Assembly (NCBI RefSeq): GCF_019279795.1
Contig: NC_056725.1
Location: 1,748,034,126 to 1,748,098,125, forward strand
Reading direction: 5' to 3'
Source: Protopterus annectens
Taxonomy: Eukaryota > Chordata > Ceratodontiformes > Protopteridae
Length of the DNA: 64,000 bases
The stretch's first letter is position 1. Each line of letters begins with the position of its first letter. Below, one piece after another: positions 21,935 to 34,452 of the stretch. The position numbers and the translations under genes are program-made. The notes below the pieces were generated by a model, which searched no databases, had not been told where the DNA came from, and saw only the letters and a program-made list of their open reading frames with translations.

Positions 21935-22200
21935 ATGCCACAGTGTTACGGGCGTAGCGTTACCTCACAGCAAGAGGTTCTGCTGTTCGATTCTCGGCTG
22001 GGCTTGCGAGTGCCTTCTGTGTGGAGGATGCATGTCCTTCCGTGGTTGGGTAGCGTCAAGACATGCGTGTAAATGGGAGTGCCTTCGTTGAAGGTTGGGC
22101 ATCGAGCTGGCACCTTGGCTTTTCGTAAAATCTACTGCAAATCATTAGTGGACGGAGTTCCGCTGTGGCACTTACCGGAAAAGCCGAAAGACAAACAACA
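21935..22200 (+). repeat. tRNA-derived SINE with 19-bp TSD, unit A
   Basis: The head has tRNA-like elements (CCTCACAGCAAGAGGTTC, then a B box TTCGATTCTCGGCTGG). The body contains CTGTGTGGA followed by GCATGTCCTTCC, and the 3' part reads TTCCGCTGTGGC ending AAGCCGAAAG. This resembles a tRNA-SINE architecture very common in ray-finned fish such as zebrafish. A 19-bp target-site duplication flanks it (21916-21934 and 22201-22219). This allele is 13 bases shorter than the unit B one because of many small deletions. Confidence 0.85.
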
Positions 22201-22439
22201 ACTGCTGTTTACTGCCCATTTCCTGTGTATGACATGAAATTACACATGGAAACTTAAACTGAAGGCCCTATCTAACAGTATGTCACATATTTACAGAATA
22301 GCCAAGTGTTGCCTCCCTCTAGTACTGCAACTCAGTACTTTTTTTCACACATATATCACATACACTACAGAAATTTATATCAAATGTTGTATGATATGCA
22401 GTGCATATCGATCTGTTAACATGCAGAACTAGAGCTATT

Positions 22440-23640
22440 TACCCATAAACCTAAAAAGCCTCATCTGCAAGGCTAGGGAAGGAGTCAGCATGGACCTTAT
22501 CCACAGGGACATAGGCGAACTTCAGCACACTTAACCCAACCCATTTTGGTTTTGTCAAGGGTAGATCTTGCTTATTAAACCTAGTGGACTTCTTTGATAC
22601 TGACCCCAAAGACCTGGATGAGAGATAACAGGACCCATCGCCTATGTTGAGTTATCCAAGGACTTTGACACTGTCCCCCATTCAGATATAGAGAAAAGTT
22701 CCCATCAGGGGGATTAAGCCATGCATTACTAGATGGACAGCCAACTGGCTCACTGACAGAACATACACTGTCAACGTTGGAGACTGCACCTCCACCACTA
22801 GATCACTTACTAGTGGAATACTGTAAAGATCTGTGCTGTGCCCTCAACTGTTTGAAAACTATTTCTCTGAAGTCCAGGCAAAGGTAGATGGCCTGTGGCT
22901 TACCAAGTTTGCAGATGACTGTCAACTGGATGCAGTCATATAGAGTCCCCCAACTATGCTAACATATTACAGAAGGGGCTGACACAGACAAATGGTTGGT
23001 GCCAAATTCATGGACTGAATGTTACAGCAAAAAAATGCCTCATTGTACCTTTTGGTAACGAAGTGCCCCCTGGTACTTATGATGTACATAGCAGTCCTCT
23101 AAGCCAAAAGACAGTGTTGCGACTTGAAAAACACATGTTGATAGCAATATACACTTCAATTACTTTGTGTCCATAGTAGTGAGACACACATTCTACATTG
23201 TGCACCTCATAAATAAGACCATCACATCCAACACGTGAAGTCATAGCTCTGCTAATTGAGTACACTGCTCCCTTCTGTGTGTACCTTACCAGACACTTGC
23301 AGAAACTGGAGAAAATACAGAGGTTTGTGACTGGGAGAATCCAGGGCCTCCAAAACATGACATACATGGAAAGACTGAAAGACCTGTCACTGTACTCGGT
23401 ATCATGCAGACTGTTTGAGAGGTGACCTATGCTGGGCCTACAGAGCAGTCTGAGACCCTGCCCTAATGGTGATGCTATACATCTGCAAATCCAATGGGAC
23501 TTGCTGCAAGGATCACAACCTAGCCTGTGACATAAATAGAATATACTGGGGAGAGGGATGCATCTTCTAGCGATTGCCACTCCTCTGTAATAGGCTAACA
23601 CTGCATATGAAGCAGTGCTCCTCAATGATCATATTTAATT
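22440..23640 (+). pseudogene. CR1/L2-like LINE reverse transcriptase fragment, unit A
   Basis: Read across frameshifts, the plus strand gives the order of motifs of a CR1/L2-type LINE RT. They are: FVKG-like box near 22550; FDTVPH near 22662; NWLTDRTYTVNVGD near 22742; TSG followed by a decayed PQGSVLGP box near 22805; FADDC near 22909 (the catalytic F/YADD); and NGWC/HGLNVTAKKC near 22996. The thumb and C-terminal pattern RIQGLQNMTYMERLKDLSLYS follows at 23336-23390, then a terminal domain to about 23640. It lacks the endonuclease and has many stops. Long minus-strand frames over it are shadows. Confidence 0.85.
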
Positions 23641-23883
23641 GCAGCCTTGACAGCTGGGTGGGTGATTGCAAATTCATCCTGGGTGGCACCTGTGTCCCTC
23701 ATGGACATGCAGTCGGTGCCGATCACAAATTCACTCTAACAATGATCATCTAACAGTGCTCAGTAAGGGTACTTGTGTTTTAATATGGCTAGGATTGTAA
23801 ACACCCTATGGCCATTAGGCTAGTAGCCTCCTGTGAAGGTATGAACCTGTGCAGGTCTCCCAACATCATTTCTCTAACATGCC

Positions 23884-24011
23884 CTGTTGATATCATCCAA
23901 TATAAGTTGACCTGCTTTTAAAAGTCAGACTTGTGCCATGGTGCTTACATAAACTACTGAGTTATGTAGTCTGTGTACCTAGATAGGTAGGGTTTCTGTT
24001 CTCACTGTAGA

Positions 24012-24096
<85 letters not shown>

Positions 24097-24670
24097 CCCA
24101 TGGATTGACAAGTATTTTGATACTTGCTCATGCCTACACCTCCATTTCATGTAGGCATTTCAACATATTTGCTCGAGTATACCCTGCTGATGTCATCCAA
24201 TGTAATTTGTCCTACAGTCTTATCAAAGTCAGAATTGTGCAGTGGTGCTTGCATAAAGTAGTGAGTTCTGTAGACTGTATTCTTAGGTAAGGGTTTTGTT
24301 CTCACTGCAGTCAGCTTTGTGTGTGTGTGAGTGTGAGTGTGTGCACTTGCGTGACATTACAGGGAGTCTTTTACACCAGCATGTGGGACATATTCTCCTC
24401 AACAGACACTGCTTATGTCATCAGCTATAAAGTGTTGTCTGAGATACTCAGTCAGACTTGAGCTGTGGCGCTTGACTTTATTACAGAGTTCTGTAGTCTG
24501 TGTACTTGGATAGATAGGAGTTCTATTCTCACTGCAGTCATTTGGGGATGTGTATGTTTGTGCTCGTCATTACAGAAAGCCTTTTACACCAGCATGTGGG
24601 ACACTGCTATTGCCATATTCTCTTCAACAGGTAATGCTGATGTCATCTGTGCTGTCTGATTTGTGAATGT
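23884..24670 (+). repeat. Degenerate tandem array of about 230-300 bp units, unit A
   Basis: Roughly three and a half imperfect direct repeats begin at about 23884, 24181, 24409 and 24640, each opening with a GATATCATC/GATGTCATC motif. Each unit has a tRNA-like stretch with TGGTGCTTGC (A-box-like) and a B-box-like GTTCTCAC before a GT tract. The repeated end reads TTTTACACCAGCATGTGGGA. It may have started as a tandemly amplified SINE. Confidence 0.7.
24015..24093. repeat. (GT)n microsatellite, unit A
   Basis: 79 bases of uninterrupted GT. The unit B counterpart (42689-42705) is only 17 bases. Confidence 0.98.
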
Positions 24671-24879
24671 GCACTATTCCGACTAGGGAAGGGTCAGAGG
24701 CTGGCCTGAAAGCCAGGCAGAAGTCACCTCATTCTGTACAATACAGATTACATTGACATGTCTTTCATTCTATCCACATATATCATGGCATGGTTTGTAC
24801 GCCATGTGTTTTCTTGTTTAGTAACCCCTGTGATTTCTCTGTCGGCTGCATGTGTCTAGTGAGTTGCATGCAAAAGAGA

Positions 24880-25500
24880 GCATTATACTCTTAGTGTTCT
24901 GATGAGGTTTGAGTACAGTGCTATAATATAATCCTAAGATCTGAATTTGATGGCATGACCTATGATGTGAACAACATAGGCTGTCAGTAACAGTGTGGAC
25001 ATTTGGTGGTAGAAATTTAGATTGCTATCTACGTGTGTTCCTAGTACTTGCATAACTGGTTTTCAGCATACAAGGAATGTTGTCAATGTTGTAATTAGCA
25101 GGGAATTCCACTTTTCCGAAGGACAACATAAAGACATTTTTGCATTCATTTGTAGACCATGTGGCTTTGTCAGCAATCATTTGTCTATGTTAGCCCCTCC
25201 TGTAGTATGCTATTATCATAGGTGGATTCTCTGATTGTATCCATTATGCAAGAATCAGCAAACGCAGTAAGCCAAAGGCCGTATACTTTAGCCTGAACTG
25301 TCAAGAATTAGATTCCAAACAGTAAAGGGCCAAGCACAGATCCCTGGGGTATGGCAATTGTGACAGCTGTACTAGTCAGGTTGATTCACCAACTTTCTTA
25401 TTGTGTTTTGTTAGTGAGCCATTTGGTTACCCATCTAGTGATGCAAGGGTTAATCCCTAGCTTGGAGCTTTTCTCAGTGATACCTGCATGGGGGATTGTG
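24880..25500 (-). pseudogene. LINE reverse transcriptase fragment (minus strand), unit A
   Basis: On the minus strand, the box IPQGSVLGPLLFG (25366-25324) is nearly intact. It is preceded by a segment matching the upstream RT pattern (IPHAGITEKLSKLGI, RWVTKWLTN). Downstream there is a thumb-like region (LSFGKVEFPANYNID, near 25100). It belongs to a CR1/L2-like LINE, is broken by stops, and runs opposite to the two neighbouring LINE fragments. Confidence 0.8.
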
Positions 25501-25869
25501 GCCAAACCCTAGGTCAGATCAGGATAGACAGTATGCATTGTTTTACCTTCATTCAGGCATGTTGCACAGAACCAATGCACTGTGACAACATCACAGATGG
25601 CATATTGCATGTCTTGGAACATACATCTTCCTGGCACAGTTGACTGCACACTTCAACACACCCTCCATACAGAATATGTTCCTGTAGAAGGGTATACATC
25701 AACATACATATGTCTGCTTTGGGGGGGGGGGGCAACACAGATGCATATATAGGCAAATGCTGACTCTCCTCATCTGTGACATAGACCAACATGTCAACAT
25801 GGACCTTTTCAAAATGGACAGTAGTAATAACCTGTCTGTGTCCAATAGAGTTGTGTGAGTTTTAATGCT

Positions 25870-26760
25870 ACATCTTGTTTGTCCTTAAGAGAGGTGATCG
25901 AGGGCATGCATCACGACAACACTGTCATCGTTTTGAATTTGACAAGCCCAAGGCATTTGACACAAATTCACCCTGAGGTATTCATTCATCACTGTCAGAT
26001 GTGGCCATAAACACCTATATCACCAAGTGGGGGACCACTGTATCACATACGTTGCATGTAAAGATATTAAAATGTGTGAAGTGACCTATATATCCGGTCC
26101 AGTGATCAGGTCTGTCCAGCAGTGGTGTTTGCTAGGCCCTTTCCTGTCCATTATTTAAGTGACAGACATCATGAATGTCATACTCATCCTGTGTTCAAAG
26201 AGCTGTCTGAAGGACTACAGATTGTAGATAATCACTGACTCCAACTGTGATATGAGTATAATAGACATTCTCAACACACACAAAAGATTGCTGCTACAAG
26301 CATGACAGCACCTGCAATGACACACAAAGATGAGGAGATTTGTTACATCAGATAAAGAAACACACAACCCAAGTATAATGTAGACTTCACACCCTGTAAT
26401 CATATCAGTAGGTATGTGATCTGTGTCCTGGGGTAGATGGTATATGGAACTTCCACCAGCATGTGGCCACAGTTCTGACTACACCCTTGTATGTAACACA
26501 AATACTGAGTATGTGAAGGACATACACATCACAGGCCATAATAACTCCATGGTTCACAGCCTTCATCACACCAATTACTGAGTACAGTACACCCTTCTTT
26601 ATGTACCTCCCTACACATCTTCCACTGATGTGTAACTGAAGTGTACCACCTTTGCCACAGTGAGCTGTCACACATCATATTGGCCATACCAAGGTATTCT
26701 TTTTGTGGTATAACCATTACTGTCTGATGGTGCGGAACCCCCAAGTTGTTACACCAGATG
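25870..26760 (+). pseudogene. LINE reverse transcriptase fragment, strongly decayed, unit A
   Basis: Scattered plus-strand matches to LINE RT occur in shifting frames: KAFDTNSP near 25948, a GPFLSIIYVTDI-like box near 26140, then YVKDIHITG near 26515 and a tail similar to the LINE thumb to about 26760. No open frame of length remains. It probably belongs to the same superfamily as 22440-23640. Confidence 0.6.
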
Positions 26761-26814
26761 CATGTGTATTACCTGTTCTCTTAATGTACAAAGTACATAC
26801 ATAGGTGGTTGACA

Positions 26815-26958
26815 ACATTAATGGCATGGGTAGCATTCATGACAGTGTGGATTGTGCCATACATGTATGGCATGCACACCAGTTAACATTAATGGCATAG
26901 GTAGCGTTCATGACATTGTGGATTGTGCCATACATATATGCCATGCACACCAGTCAAC
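26815..26958 (+). repeat. Two tandem 71-bp units, unit A
   Basis: Two imperfect copies start at 26815 and 26886. The first contains the 16-base perfect palindrome GCCATACATGTATGGC. The unit B pair starts at about 45428. Confidence 0.92.
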
Positions 26959-26959
26959 T

Positions 26960-28663
26960 AGCCTGCATTGATTATAATGTATACAGGTATAGCAGTGTAC
27001 CTCCTAACACCTCCAGCAGATGTTACGGTGCCAGGACAGTGTGCATGATTATCCTCAGAGTGTGGCCATATCATAATAGGATGTACAAGTGTGTTTGTGC
27101 AGAATCACCTCTGATTACGCTAAATCACATATGTTATGTTAGAGGCATGGGATTACTCTTGGTATTATTCTGATATTGTCCGTGATTGCGCTTGCTTCTT
27201 TTAATGTTGTCCATGAGCCTTTACCTGTGTCCCACTTGCTGGAGACTTTTGCTGAGATTGCACTCATATTCAGGCAAATCAGTTTGCACATCTTCACAAT
27301 ATGCACCCTACTCCAGTTGTATGTAACATCCCTGATAAAATGTCCTCTCCATTATTCATGTAAGGATGCTTATCTCACACAGACTTCTTCCTCATTGTTA
27401 TGTCACCTTGTGTTACAGTCACATAATACACATTTTTATCATGCAGCAGCTTCTCTACCAGATTGATACGTGATTGGTGTTGCTGCTACAGCCGTATTCC
27501 ATTGACATGCACTCATCTGCTGTACATTAGGTTGTTTCACCTGCCTTCTTTTACTCTGTTCATTCCTACAATTCATCTCTGTGTCCCCTATTCAGTGCAC
27601 ACACTTCCCCTCAGTGTTTGTTTTACATGGCAGCAACAGCCCATGAGTGGACTGTCCAGTGGGTGTCAGAACTGACATCAGTAGGAGTACCTTGCTAAAC
27701 TACAGGAGGCACTGCTCAGCATTTTCCTGGTCTCTACCTGGGAAATCATCTCTAGCTTGTGCCCTTCAGCATGCACCCCTCATACGATGGGAGTTTCAGT
27801 TCTCCCTGCATGTGCTGTCAAGCATGTGAGGCACTGCTTGAACTTGGATTGCTTGAGCCATAGTCAGGGCTTTACCCCATATGCCACTGACACACAGATT
27901 GTTTCCACTCATAAAAGCACATAAATTAGTTTCTCCAGCCACCCCAAAAGTACTGCGATGCGTAGCTTCTAGGCATCCAAAGTTTTCATTTTTTAGAAGG
28001 ATGTCTTCAAGATTGTGCCTAAAGACCATTGCAAATGTAAGCACAAAGGGACATGAAAAAAAGGGCTGCATTTATAAAGATATTGCAAAGGCTGTGAATG
28101 ACCATACCACCAGCAATGCTGACAGTGATCATGACTACTGCTACTGTACTGGAATGTATTCTTTTGGAGCTCCGTATAGTTGAAACTTCATTTTAGTTTA
28201 TAGTAATGTAAGTTATTCTGCATAAGTTAGTATGGATCTGCCTTCAGAGGCTCTCTAGAGTGGGAATTGCTGGGATTCTCTTTTCTGTGATTCTGATGTG
28301 TGAAAATTATTTTATTTTCTAGCCTTCAGGCCAGTCACTCCTGCAGGCATACATTTTGATATCATGTGCCAGGTTAGTAAAGCACTCACGGATCCTGCAT
28401 TTTCAGTCCTTTTCTGCAGCTCTGACATTTTGGAACTTGTTCATAACTCACCCCCCCACTGCATTCTCTTCCGTTCTTTCCTCCATTGGACCTGCCTGAA
28501 TGCTTCTCCACTCAGTTAGCACATTGTTTCCCTTGTATCAGGCATTCCCAGGTGAGGTGTTTGTTCTATTGGGTAGCGCAGTCAGCCCATACATTCCATG
28601 TCTGGTAAGACTCTAGTGGTAGGTAGGAAGCAGGCCATTTTCCAGGTCCAGTTAATCAGTCTA
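26960..28663. other. Unassigned sequence at the end of unit A
   Basis: No gene was recognised. Frames of 60-100 codons (for example minus 27796-28071) lack family motifs. Confidence 0.35.
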
Positions 28664-28959
28664 TCCATTAACTGTACTTTCAACAAGAACTTGGATGACA
28701 AGTCCAAACTAAGCCCATGTGTAATCAATCAGAATGTGTTGTTAGCTGTAGCAATCTTCAGTCATGCCCCACAAAAAAATTTCTTGTAAAACAGAAGTAA
28801 CATATTGATTTTAAATTTATTTATTTATTTATTTTTTACTATAGAACATTATTTAACAATTGAGATACAAAATCCAGCTGGAAGTTCCTCCTGGGGCATG
28901 CTTACTCTCCCTGAAACAGTAGCACTAATGTCAAGAACATGCTGATGTTCTTCGTGTTT

Positions 28960-29125
28960 TACTGTTGCAGTCATTACATTTGGGTAATCTGTTGGCAGGT
29001 TGCCCTCAGTCGGCCTGATTAACAAAGTCTTGGGTCCTGCGTCAGTTGCTGTCCCTTCTTCCATGACGTCAGGTTGTCAGGAGTGTAAAACATGCAGCTA
29101 ACACCATTATATCAGTCTTTCTTGC
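28960..29125 (+). repeat. Left terminal inverted repeat, DIRS copy 3
   Basis: Inverted match to 34453-34620. A perfect TGACGTCA is at 29064-29071. Confidence 0.86.
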
Positions 29126-29264
29126 TGTGCGGTGCCCGAAGCAGAAGCAGTTCGCAAGTGTCGGTCGGCCAACTCCTGATATTTTCATTTTCGAGTTTCA
29201 GTACCGAAGTCTTCAACTAAAAGCTAAGTACCCAGTTGGGGAAACTTTTTCTTGCTCCTTACCG

Positions 29265-31214
29265 GTGTCAGTAAAAATTAATTCATAGGTTCATAGATTA
29301 GTACTAGGCTAACTGCCCTTGTGGGTCATTTTAAGCCTAGCCAATTACCCCATGTGAGAATCAAACCCTGCACCTTGTGTCTGTAAGGTAAACACTTTAA
29401 CCATTACGCCATCCTCCCAATCAGGATTTTAATTGTATTAATTGTGGGAAGTAAATACCTCATAAGGATTTTCATTTGTACTGTATTCCTTGCCTAGGCC
29501 CTGACCACGACGTACCTTGCTGTCGGTTTTGTGCTTTATTTAATCAGCGCACTATCCGTCGTCGGTACATTTTTGCTTCTAAATATTTTGGTTCTTGGTT
29601 TAATTATCCAGAAATGACATCGGTTAGCCATCCGACTACAGGAATACTGAAAAAAATGCAAAGAAAAAGACAGAGACAGGCCGTTGAGGTCCAAAACTGC
29701 TGACAACGCTTCTCCTAAGCCAGTTGCCAGTTTGCCGTGACTCAGCGAGGTGCTTTTGCAGCCCCTGATACCCGCTACTTCTGATTCGCAGGCCTCTACT
29801 GAGACCCATTCGGAGTCTGGTATGCCGCGAGATGCTTCACCTGTGGAACCCGCAGATGTCTCTACCTTGGATGGGTCTGGAGCCGCTGTGCAAGCACCGG
29901 CTTCTGAGGGTGTATTCAGGCCTACAAACATGCATATTAAACCAACTTCACCTTCAGTACTAAGGCCTAAATCTTGATCTATGAAAAAACCGATGCCCAG
30001 GCCACATGTACGGGCCCCTATGCCTAAAAAACAAAAAATGGCTGAAAATTTAATTACTCTGATCAGGGGTAGTCAATCCCCCCTTCTACGAGGCCTAGGG
30101 CTGAACTTGATTATGCCTCTTCTGAACAGGACTCTGTTTCCTCTGACTCTTCTAATGACCTGGATTTGTCCATACCTACTTATGAGGATTCTGATGCAGA
30201 GGATTTCATTCCCTCTGCTTCTTCCCCTGAGATTTTTCTTTTGTGGAAACTTTGCAATACCTTAAGGGAGCATTTCCACTGGGAAAGTCAGGAATTTTCT
30301 GAATCCAAAAAGAGGCTTAGGGGGTTTCCTTCTTCCTCGGCATAGGCCTTAGGCTATACCTCCTGTTCTAGACATTGTTGATTTGTTCTCAGAATCCAGT
30401 ATGGCCCCTGATTCACTGTCTCTGGCCCCTAGTAAACCAGACAGATACTACAGAGTTCCTGAGTCCCACAAATTTCTTTTCAAAAACCTGTTGCGGATCC
30501 AGAAACAATTTCTCAGGGGTCCAAGGGTAGTAAGGCTTCTACTGCTAAAAACCCTACCCCTTCTGATAGAGACTCCATGGCGCTGGATAGATGGGGTAAA
30601 AAGGTTTATACTTCTGCAACTTTGGCAATCAGGATTTTAAACTGTCAATTCCATATGCTAAAATATCAACAGCATATCATGGGACTGCTTAAACAGAAAA
30701 TTATGTTGATTTCTGACTGTGTGGAAAATAAAGATTTACAGGATTTATTGCATTCAGCTGAACAAGTTGGAAAACATATTTGCAATGTGGTTTTGATTCT
30801 TTAGAGGCCTCTTGCAGGGATGCTGTTACTGGGTCTGTGCTTAGAAAGCATGCTTGGCTTAAAAAACAATTTCTGCCTGATCATGTTAAAGCAAAACTGT
30901 TGGATGCTCCTTTACATCAGGACCGTCTGGTTGGCAATAAGGCTGAAGAAGTTCTAAAAGAGATGGAAGATAAAGCTAAATCTATGCAAGCTGTGAAAGA
31001 TTTCTTACAAGTACAACCTCCAAGAGTTAGTAGGTACTAGCCTACTAAGAACTGGTCCTTTCCAGCTCCTTCCAGAGCCACTCAAGCCAAACCCAGACAC
31101 TCAAAAAGCACCAGATTTCAGTCCCAAGGGACTCTCAGAACTAAGCAATGGGGTGCTTCCACTTCAAAATCTGGAAATAACAAGAAACCACCCTATGGTA
31201 AACAGTCTCACTGA
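29265..31214 (+). pseudogene. gag: DIRS gag-like ORF1, copy 3 (broken, SINE inserted)
   Basis: Same structure as the copy 2 gag: GTG in place of the start ATG, a SINE at 29284-29428, a surviving Cys cluster near 29495, frameshifts through the linker, a conserved core at 30577-31040 and a terminal TGA at 31212-31214. It is essentially a duplicate, with few private differences. Confidence 0.8.
29284..29428 (-). repeat. tRNA-derived SINE inserted in DIRS gag (copy 3)
   Basis: Duplicate of the SINE at 10680-10824, with the same TTAATT flanks. Confidence 0.75.
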
Positions 31215-31228
31215 CTTTCCTTTAAAAT

Positions 31229-32978
31229 TACCAAACACTTACCTCTCATCTGCCCCTTTGGGGGCGGGGGGTACTGGCTCTTCATGCAAAAAACTGTCAA
31301 CTTGTAACCAAGGACAAATGGGTTTTAAATATAGTATCACAGGGATACAGATTTCATTTCCACACATTGCCAACTCCAAACAGGTGACCAGATCTGCCCC
31401 CAAATCAGTGGGCAGAGGCTCAGAAACAAGTACTTTCCCTCCTAAACATGGGGGCTGTTCAACCAGTACCAGAAGAGGAAAAGGGACAAGGTTTCTATTC
31501 CAGACTTTTCCTGGTACCCAGAAATGACAAATCATGGCATCCAATTCTGGACCTGTCTACTCTAAACACCTTTGTGGACATTCCAAAATTCAAGATGCTG
31601 ACTCTTCACCAGTTACTTCCTATGCTAGGCAAGGATGCCTGGTTGGCAATTCTAGATTTAAAAGAGGCCTACCTGCATATTCCAGTCAGGGAATCTTGAA
31701 GAAGATACATTCGCTTCAAAGCAGGCTACTTGCACTATTAGTTCTCTGCACTGCCCTTTGGCTTGTCTACTGCGCCCAGGGTATTAACAAAGTGCCTGGC
31801 TCCAGTAATTGCATTTTGCAGGCAAAGAAATATTCAAATATCTCCATACCTGGACGATTGTCTAATTCAGGCAGAAAACTAGGCCACTCTTCTAAAATAT
31901 CTGGCATTTGTAAAAAGGGTTCTAATTTGTCTAGGGTACACCATAAACTAAACAAAATCACAACTGGTACCCTCTCAAAAAATAACATTCCTGGGTGCAA
32001 GCTTGAATACAACTGTCCAGATGGTTTTCCTTACGCCAGAAAAGCAAATTCATTTGGTGACTTACTTCAAACAGGTGGCCACAAAAACCCTGCTATTTGA
32101 AAGACAAATACTGCAAGTCTTGGGATTCATGGCCTCCTGCATTCTTCTAATTCCATATGCAAAACTGCATATGAGGAAACTTCACTGGTACTTAAAAAGT
32201 TTATGGAGTCAACATTGTCACAGCCTGGAAACAATGATTCCTATCATACCTTGCCTGTGTTTAGAGTTCCTATGGTGGGCAGAGGCCTGCCACCAAAACA
32301 AGTTACTGCTATTCACACCACCCCCTGCCACCCAAACCCTAACTACAGACACTTCAGACTATGCATGTGGGGCTCATCTGGCAGGGAAGTGCATTCAGGG
32401 CAAATGGAGCCCAAATCAAATGCACCTTCATGTCAATCAAAAAGAAATGCTAGCTGTACAGAATGCTCTGACAGCCTTCAAGGACTACCTTCATCCAGGA
32501 CAACTACTGGTAAAGACGGACAACACCATGGTTATGTGGTACATAAACAAGCAGGGAGGTACACATTCCTACCCCCTATGCAGACCAGCCATGGCATTGT
32601 GGAACACTGCTTTGAGCTACCAAGTACAACTACAAGCTCAATTCCTATCAGGAAAGCAGAATATTCTGGCAGACGAACTAAGCAGAAATCTCATGGACCC
32701 ACACGAATGGAAACTGAACCACGGAATTTCAACATGTTGACATGCAAATGGGGGAGCCCAGACATAGATCTTTTTGCCTCACCCCAGAACTACCAGTTGA
32801 ACAAATTTTTCACAAGGACTCATCACAAAAAAAACTGGAAGGTAGATGCTCTGTCCTTCAGCTGGAAAAACCTATCAGTCTATGCTTTTCCCCCTCTGCT
32901 CTCCAAAGTTCTACTAAGAGTCAAACAAGACAAACCAAAAATGATTTTGATTGCTCCAGACTGGCCATGCCAACACTA
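31229..32978 (+). pseudogene. pol: DIRS reverse transcriptase/RNase H, copy 3 (broken)
   Basis: RT carries private stops, TGA at 31697-31699 (Cys to stop relative to copy 2) and TAG at 31739-31741 (Gln to stop). Further stops after the YLDD box near 31855 are shared with copy 2. The thumb and complete RNase H are open for 245 codons (32003-32740), with TDTSDYA, KEMLAV, TDNTMVMWYINKQ and ADELSRN all present. This is the least damaged RNase H among copies 1-3. The C-terminal region ends at 32978. Confidence 0.88.
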
Positions 32979-33006
32979 GTACCCACTCCTGCTCAGTGTC
33001 ACAGAT

Positions 33007-34153
33007 TTCTCCATGGCACCTGCCTCAGACATTTTCCATACTGTCTCAGCAGGAGAACCAAATTCTGCACCCTCAGCGCCAAACATTGAATCTTGCAGCT
33101 TGGCTAATCATTTAATTTCCCCCTTAGCATCCCTCAGCAAACCGGTGATGGATGTCATTTTGGAGGCGAGAAGACCTAGTACTAGAAAATCTTATGCTGA
33201 CAAATGGAAAAGATTCTGTGCCTGGAATCAATCTCCACAGATGAGCACAGCAGCGCCCAATTTACCTCAGATTTTGCAATACTGAGATGCTTCACAAGGG
33301 CCTGTCTTTTTCCTCCATTAAAATCCATACCTCAGCCATTTCAGCTCATTACAACACAGAAACCCCCCTCCCTCTTCTCTCATCCTCTGCTAAAGCAGTA
33401 TCTCAGAGGGGCCAAAAACTTGAGACCACCCAGGAGAGCTCCAACCCTTGCCTGGGACCTTAACTTTGTATTGGAGAAACTCACTCTACCTCCTTTCGAG
33501 CCAGCTGCTACTGCAGACTTACATTTTCTTTCCTGGAAAACAGCCTTCCTTTTAGCAATTACTTCAGCTAGAAGGATATCTGAATTACAGGCCCTTATGG
33601 CAGTGGAGCCTTTCATCATCTTTCATGCAGACAGGGTGTCACTCAGGACCAATCCATCCTTCATGCCCAAGGTGGTATCCAGTGTGGCTCTTAATCAGTC
33701 CATTCATTTGCCAGCTTTCTTTCCCAATCCACAGAACAAGGGGGAGTGGATTCTGCATTCATTGGATGTAGATAGACAACTTAGATTCTACTTGGACAGG
33801 ACTAAATCTCAAAGAAAATCTGAACAACTGCTGGTAGCATTTGCTGCAAGGGCAGAGGGGAGGGCTATTTCAAAACAAACCATTTCTAAATGGATAAGCC
33901 ATTGTATTCATTTCTGTTATAAGCACCATGGAAAACCTATCCCTAGGGGATCAGATCTCATTCCACCATGGCTGCATCTACTTCTACAGCCTTTATCAGA
34001 GGTTTTCTTACCAGGGATTTTCTAGAAGCTGCTACCTGGAGTTCAGTTCATACTTTCACCAAGTATTATCACTTACCAATTTTCTCTTAATCCAGAGCTG
34101 GCTTTGCCACTGCTGTTTTGCAGGGGCTTATAGCTGGTCCTAATACTGTATAA
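33007..34153 (+). pseudogene. DIRS tyrosine recombinase, copy 3 (broken)
   Basis: Duplicate of the copy 2 recombinase. A small insertion near 33370 relative to copy 2 changes which frame is open (33204-34025). Arg I in SARRISEL is intact, while the HxxR box again reads HSTM, so loss of the second catalytic Arg predates the duplication. The final TAA is at 34151-34153. Confidence 0.84.
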
Positions 34154-34185
34154 ATCCATCCTCCCAACCATAGCTTTGGGAATCT

Positions 34186-34286
34186 ACCCAAATGTAATGA
34201 CTGCAATAGTGAAACACGAAGAACATAGTACAGTTGTGTACACTTACCATAAATGTAGATGTTCGAGTGTATTCACTGTTGCAGTC
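34186..34286 (+). repeat. Internal complementary region, DIRS copy 3
   Basis: 34186-34226 is the reverse complement of the left end and 34227-34286 the reverse complement of the right end of copy 3. Confidence 0.9.
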
Positions 34287-34452
34287 CTGGTTACCCTCCC
34301 TCCAGCCCCCTGCTTTTCTCTTACTATACCTCTACTTTCTTTTACTATGCTTAAAAGCCTTTTTTGTGTATTTGCTTTTGTTTAGAGGTATATTTTTTGT
34401 TGTTAATTACTTATATATTTTGCTCCCCATTTGGGGGGCACCTGACATCTGG

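Larger units (their letters stand above)
10060..28663 (+). repeat. Tandem segmental duplication, unit A (about 18.6 kb)
   Basis: This unit is collinear with 28664-47282 in the same orientation and differs by roughly 1% substitutions plus small indels. The shared block TCCA occurs at the left edge (10060-10063), at the A/B junction (28664-28667) and at the right edge (47279-47282). Sequence outside these points does not match between units. Confidence 0.95.

Noticed and set aside
23077-23625. 182-codon minus-strand frame (and its duplicate at 41752-42297)
   Set aside because: It lies opposite a plus-strand LINE reverse transcriptase with recognisable motifs, so it is a shadow frame.
23884-24670. 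CRISPR-like array
   Set aside because: Units are long, imperfect and contain tRNA-like and microsatellite parts, and the host is a eukaryote.
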